Below are positions 60,526 through 64,000 of a stretch of DNA of 64,000 bases, piece after piece; position 1 is the stretch's first letter; each line of letters opens with the position of its first letter. The stretch lies in NCBI GenBank assembly GCA_964457225.1, contig CAYWEM010000005.1, forward strand, positions 62,001-126,000, read 5' to 3'. The notes under the pieces are model-generated. The model ran no database searches. It was not told the origin of the DNA and saw only the letters and a list, made by a program, of their open reading frames with translations. This DNA is from CAYWEM01 sp964457225 (GTDB lineage: Bacteria; Acidobacteriota; Aminicenantia; UBA2199). Position numbers and translations under genes: made by a program.

Positions 60526-62553
60526 AAGTCCGGTCGCCCGTTTCAATTCCAGTCGCCTGACCAGGCAGCGCAACCGGACTACTTTTTCCCTTAGATCACT
60601 TTTTTGCGGCCCGTAACGCAGTTCGTTGTAGAGCCGGCCGATTTCGATTATCTCTTCTGCTTGCGGGGCAAAGCGGCCGGCCGCGAAGCGGCAGAAATCC
60701 TGCATACCCTGGCCGCGGCGCCGGCCCAGGCCCTGGCGGGACATTTTTTTCAGGAAAAGCGCCAGGGCTTTCTGCACGGGGTCAGGACGTTCAAGGGGCC
60801 GCCTGCGGCGGGACAGCAGCCAGGCCGGGGCCATTGCCGCCGACAGCAGAAATAATGCGAGCAGGAAGGGATTGATGTCCGGAAAGCCCAGGGAATACCA
60901 GAGCCGGCGCTGTTCCAGGCGGTCAAAGGATACTATCCACAGGTTCCACTTGTTGTTGACCACGTCGAAGTAGTATTCGATCTCCCGCAGCAGGCGGAGC
61001 CAGAAGTTTTTCTGCCGGGCCCGTCTCATGGCCGCGGAGTAATCATCTTCCGACTCGAATCCCGACTCAAGGTATTCGAGAATGTCACTACCCAGGGAAA
61101 GTCTTTCGGGAATTACCCGGGCGGTCGGGTCGATTCTCTGCCAGCCCCTTTCCGGCAGCCAGACCTCGCTCCAGGCGTGGGCGTCGGCCTGGCGCACCAC
61201 CAGGTAATTCCCGACCGGGTTCCAGGTGCCGCCCTGGTAGCCGTTGACCACCCTGGCCGGCACCCCGGCCAGGCGCATCAGCAGGGTGAAGGCCGCGGCA
61301 TAGTGTTCACAGAAACCTTTTTTTTCAACCAGGAGAAACTCCGGCAGGAAGTCTTCCCGGGTGTACAGCCCGGGATTGGTGGAATACCTGAAACCCCGGC
61401 TGGAAAAAAACCCCAGGCCGGCGGCCACGACCTCCATGTCCGTACCGGCCTGCCTGCGCCAGGACCGGGCCAGTTCCACGACCCGGGGATCGATTTTTTC
61501 CGGCAACTGCAAGGCCGACTCACGATCTTCAGTATTGAGCTCCTCCGGCCAGGAATCGGCAAGAATCGATACGACCCGGTAAGCGGGCAGTGTGAATCCG
61601 GCCCTTACGCCCTGCAGCACCTGTCCCTTGATGATCCTGAGCAGGCGCCCGGTCTGCACCGGAAAATCCAGGGCGAACAGCTGGGATCCCGAGTTCTGGT
61701 TCGGAGTGATCAGCTGTTCGCTGAGACGGCCGGAGGCCTCGCTCAGCGAAACTCCCAGGGTCGGCCGCCGGCCCCTGGTCCAGAGATGGCCGTCGGTCTG
61801 CCAGAGTACCGCCCCGCGGAAGTAGCGTTCTTCAGGTTGGGGTGGATCACCCTCGGGAAAGGAAACCCGGAAGGCTATTTCCCGGGACTGGGCCAGGGAG
61901 GCCACCTGGCCGGGACGCAGAAAATCGCGGAACCCGGTAGTGTATTGAGTTCGGGTCTCCTGGGGCAGCAGGAAAAGCGGCCCTCGACTGCGGGGAAACA
62001 GGAAGAAGAAAACCAGGGCGCAAGGCAGGGCGAATGCGCCGAAAAGCAGGCCCCGGCGCAGTAGATCCTTAGTTTTTTCCGCGGCCGGGGCCTCGGGGGC
62101 CAGCAGGGCCGCGGTCAGCATGAGCATGACCAACAGGGCGTAGAACAGTGCCGGAATGGTCTGATCGTTCAACAGCGCGGCCAGGACCAACAGGAAAGAG
62201 AGCAGGATGACCAGCCTGAAATCACGCCTGCTGTTCATTTCCAGGATTTTCAGGGAGCTGAGCAGCAGCAGGGCCGTGCTGCCGGGCAGCAGGCCGAAAA
62301 AGGTGTGAAAGGAAAGCAGTATCAGCCCGCTGACCCCGACGGCCAGGATCAGCAGGTAGCTGCGCCGGGGCCGTGGTCGGCCCCGGAGTTCCAGCAGGAA
62401 ACGCCAGCCGGCTATGCCCAGGCCGGTAAGCAGGGCCCAGATCGGAACCCGGCCGAAATGACCCGGCAGGGTCAGCAGGAAAGACACGAAGAAGAGATTG
62501 CGGGCCGCTTTGTTCAGCGGTGGCCAGGGGAGAGCGGCTTCCTTCAGGACCAT
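60496..62553 (-). CDS. Transglutaminase-like membrane protein (TgpA type)
   Basis: 685 residues from ATG 62553; an upstream extension runs through the DUF58 gene in another phase. N-terminal membrane spans (DUF3488-like, about 20-190), an extracytoplasmic region, transglutaminase core with KKGFCEHYAAAFTLLMRLAGVPARVVNGYQGG (Cys), ADAHAWSEVWLPERGWQRIDPTA (His, Asp), then a last membrane span and a DUF4129-type tail. It is the third gene of the MoxR-DUF58-TgpA set. Confidence 0.92.
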   Translation of the reverse strand: MVLKEAALPWPPLNKAARNLFFVSFLLTLPGHFGRVPIWALLTGLGIAGWRFLLELRGRPRPRRSYLLILAVGVSGLILLSFHTFFGLLPGSTALLLLSSLKILEMNSRRDFRLVILLSFLLVLAALLNDQTIPALFYALLVMLMLTAALLAPEAPAAEKTKDLLRRGLLFGAFALPCALVFFFLFPRSRGPLFLLPQETRTQYTTGFRDFLRPGQVASLAQSREIAFRVSFPEGDPPQPEERYFRGAVLWQTDGHLWTRGRRPTLGVSLSEASGRLSEQLITPNQNSGSQLFALDFPVQTGRLLRIIKGQVLQGVRAGFTLPAYRVVSILADSWPEELNTEDRESALQLPEKIDPRVVELARSWRRQAGTDMEVVAAGLGFFSSRGFRYSTNPGLYTREDFLPEFLLVEKKGFCEHYAAAFTLLMRLAGVPARVVNGYQGGTWNPVGNYLVVRQADAHAWSEVWLPERGWQRIDPTARVIPERLSLGSDILEYLESGFESEDDYSAAMRRARQKNFWLRLLREIEYYFDVVNNKWNLWIVSFDRLEQRRLWYSLGFPDINPFLLALFLLSAAMAPAWLLSRRRRPLERPDPVQKALALFLKKMSRQGLGRRRGQGMQDFCRFAAGRFAPQAEEIIEIGRLYNELRYGPQKSDLREKVVRLRCLVRRLELKRATGLSGDHQAYSQ

Positions 62554-63434
62554 TTTTCCGTATCGGCAACGGCCAGCTGGGCCAGGCAGAGATGGGTATG
62601 GGTGGCGCCGGCCGCCGGGGCCATGTCCAGGTTGGGCAGTTTCATGCCGAATCCGGTTTCCTGGCGATCGGCTTCCACCACCCAGCGGCACAACTGGCTG
62701 AGCCGATCTTCCGGATTGCTTTGCCTGGTCGCCCGCCAATCGAACCACAGTTCCTGGTCTCCGCCTCCGGAAAACACCTTGACCAGCGGCGGCCTGCCCC
62801 GGGCCACTCCTTTCCAGTCTATATGCTGCTGTGCTTCTCCCGGCCGGTAATTCCTGAAACCGGTGAAATCGTCACCGCCCAGGCTTTCCGATCCATGTTC
62901 CCTGAAACCTCCCTTTCTCGGCGGCCAGGCCTGGGTGCCGGCCGGGGCCGGGTAAACGAAGAATTCCCCGGCTCGGGGCAAAAAGAGAACCGAGCGGAAA
63001 AAACCGAGCGGAGAAAAGCGCAGCAGGTGCAGGCCGGAAAAGGAATACCTGCCCCTGGCCAGGCCCTGTTTCCGGCATTCCAGGCTGGTCCGTCCCGAAG
63101 CCTGGATTTCCAGGGGGCCGCAGAAAGAAGGTTCTCCCGGGCCGACGGCCAGGAACACCGAGGTTCTCGGCCGACCGAGGCTTTCGTTCAGCACCAGGTC
63201 GAAAGTCACGGCTTCCGGGGCGAAAGCCGGCTGGGTTCTAAGTTCAAGCAACTGCAATCCGACCAGGGCGCGGCGGGCCTGGTAGAAATCGGCCACACCA
63301 AGGCTGAACAGCAGGAATACCAGCAGGTAGGCCATGTTGTTGCCGTAATTCATGGCTCCAACCAGGCCGGCGCTCAGAACCAGGAACAGCAGGATGCCTG
63401 AATCACTCGGCCGGGTGCGGCCGTTTTTGCTCAT
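62544..63434 (-). CDS. DUF58 protein
   Basis: 296 residues. Two short membrane helices at the N-terminus (about 13-50), then a beta domain and a vWA-like DUF58 block with DDFTGFRNYRPGEAQQHIDWKGVAR, the family signature. Works with MoxR ATPases in the envelope. Overlaps moxR by ATGA and the TgpA gene by ten bases. Confidence 0.92.
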   Translation of the reverse strand: MSKNGRTRPSDSGILLFLVLSAGLVGAMNYGNNMAYLLVFLLFSLGVADFYQARRALVGLQLLELRTQPAFAPEAVTFDLVLNESLGRPRTSVFLAVGPGEPSFCGPLEIQASGRTSLECRKQGLARGRYSFSGLHLLRFSPLGFFRSVLFLPRAGEFFVYPAPAGTQAWPPRKGGFREHGSESLGGDDFTGFRNYRPGEAQQHIDWKGVARGRPPLVKVFSGGGDQELWFDWRATRQSNPEDRLSQLCRWVVEADRQETGFGMKLPNLDMAPAAGATHTHLCLAQLAVADTEKWS

Positions 63435-64000
63435 GGCACCTTGATGTCGGCCAGGAAGTAATCGGTCAAAGGATGAGCGGGTCCCTTTATCCGGCCGCCC
63501 TCGGGGTCCAGACGGTGCTCCAGTACCGCACCGGCCACGGCCTGAACGTCTTCGGGGATGACCATTTCCCGGCCGCTGCTGAAAGCCCAGGCCTGGGCCG
63601 ACCTGAGCAGGGCCATGCCGGCCCGGGGGGAAAGCCCCAGGCAGCGCTGGGGCTGGCTGCGGCTGGCGGCCAGCAGGGCCTGCAGGTAGTCGAGAATCGG
63701 CGCTGAAACGTGAACCCGGCGCGATTCCTGCTGCAGTTCGAGCAACCGGGCCGGAGATATGGCCGGAACGATCGCCGCCAGCAGGTGCTGGCGCTGACCG
63801 GAAAGCAACAGTATTCTTTCCGCTTCCGGGTCCGGGTAGCCCAGTTGGATGCGCATCAGGAAACGATCGAGCTGAGATTCAGGCAGGGGGAAGGTGCCGA
63901 TGTGGTATCTCTGGTTTTGGGTGGCGATGACGAAAAAGGGCAGGGGCAGGGGGTAGGTGCCGCCGTCGGCCGAGACCTGCCGTTCTTCCATGGCCTCCAG
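63431..64000 (-). CDS. MoxR-family AAA+ ATPase (C-terminal part, cut by window end)
   Basis: Partial: the 5' part lies beyond 64000; 189 codons are visible. Starts in the region LEAMEERQVSADGGTYPLPLPFFVIATQNQRYHIGTFPLPESQLDRF, covering sensor 1 (ATQN) and the arginine finger region (QLDRF). The C-terminal lid has LGLSPRAGMALLRSAQAWAF. MoxR ATPases act as chaperones in metal-insertion or envelope assembly. Opens the MoxR-DUF58-TgpA operon. Confidence 0.93.
   Translation of the reverse strand: MEAMEERQVSADGGTYPLPLPFFVIATQNQRYHIGTFPLPESQLDRFLMRIQLGYPDPEAERILLLSGQRQHLLAAIVPAISPARLLELQQESRRVHVSAPILDYLQALLAASRSQPQRCLGLSPRAGMALLRSAQAWAFSSGREMVIPEDVQAVAGAVLEHRLDPEGGRIKGPAHPLTDYFLADIKVP

Overview
The window is a GC-rich, gene-dense chromosomal segment (I estimate 58-60 % G+C by eye). 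It belongs to a diderm (outer-membrane) bacterium: there is an LpxD lipid A acyltransferase, a PilQ secretin with PilMNOP, and many lipoprotein-like and signal-peptide proteins. The gene mix (type IV pilus genes, large TPR membrane proteins, B12-type methylmalonyl-CoA mutase, alpha-glucan phosphorylase, tRNA genes scattered singly) would fit the Acidobacteriota / Candidatus Aminicenantes neighbourhood. That placement is inference from gene content, not a phylogenetic result. I see no phage, insertion sequence, CRISPR array or rRNA; the window looks like stable chromosome with a few local scars.

Layout. 0.1-3.7 kb: GAF/HD-GYP signalling protein, small lipoprotein, HtpG. 3.8-7.0 kb: TMTC-like membrane glycosyltransferase, a degenerate ParB-like protein, DUF948-like and YtxH-like envelope proteins. 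7.0-12.6 kb: methylmalonyl-CoA mutase catalytic subunit, then a type IV pilin-like gene with a candidate sigma-54 promoter, two strong terminator hairpins and two O-antigen-ligase/PglL-like membrane proteins with TPR tails. 12.6-19.1 kb (minus): DUF1573, LpxD, YihY, an acidic small protein, a transglutaminase-like exported protein and a very divergent UvrA-like ATPase directly behind tRNA-Arg(TCG). 19.1-24.1 kb (plus): nitroreductase, Dus, dihydroorotate dehydrogenase-like protein, and an RsbV-RsbW-RsbU-type partner-switching module. 24.1-27.4 kb (minus): tilS behind a tRNA with anticodon CAT, then a PLP enzyme and a SpsF-type nucleotidyltransferase. 27.5-32.0 kb (plus): a complete nickel ECF transporter nikKMLQO and pepT. 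32.0-37.5 kb: NtrY-like kinase with DUF4390 partner, tRNA-Arg(CCT), alpha-glucan phosphorylase. 37.5-45.5 kb (minus): a heptamer tandem repeat, a remnant of a beta-barrel gene, and the long operon pilMNOPQ - two lipoproteins - TPR - Roadblock. 45.9-49.8 kb (minus): rpmE-prfA-prmC-exported protein-fabD. 50-53.4 kb (plus): TPR/coiled-coil protein, ferredoxin, site-2-protease-like protein, family 2 glycosyltransferase. 53.4-64 kb: two transporters of the SNF and DMT families, a secreted beta-propeller protein, a sodium:solute symporter, a UbiA prenyltransferase, and the MoxR-DUF58-transglutaminase (TgpA) set, with moxR cut by the window end.

Common themes. Most operons are tightly packed, with 1- or 4-base overlaps (ATGA, GTGA, TAATG). 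Promoters are readable as TTGnnn-17-TAnnnT, often with an extended TGn before the -10. In several cases the start codon lies only 6-11 bases after the -10 and no Shine-Dalgarno sequence is present, pointing to leaderless mRNAs. Two tRNA genes sit 9 and 18 bases ahead of a protein start codon, so tRNA maturation probably defines the mRNA 5' end there. The observations most worth follow-up are the divergent UvrA-like ATPase with mutated ATP sites, the tandem terminators at the 5' end of a pilin-linked ligase gene, the leaderless/tRNA-led transcripts, the leader peptide ahead of the DMT transporter, and the accessory genes of the pilus operon.
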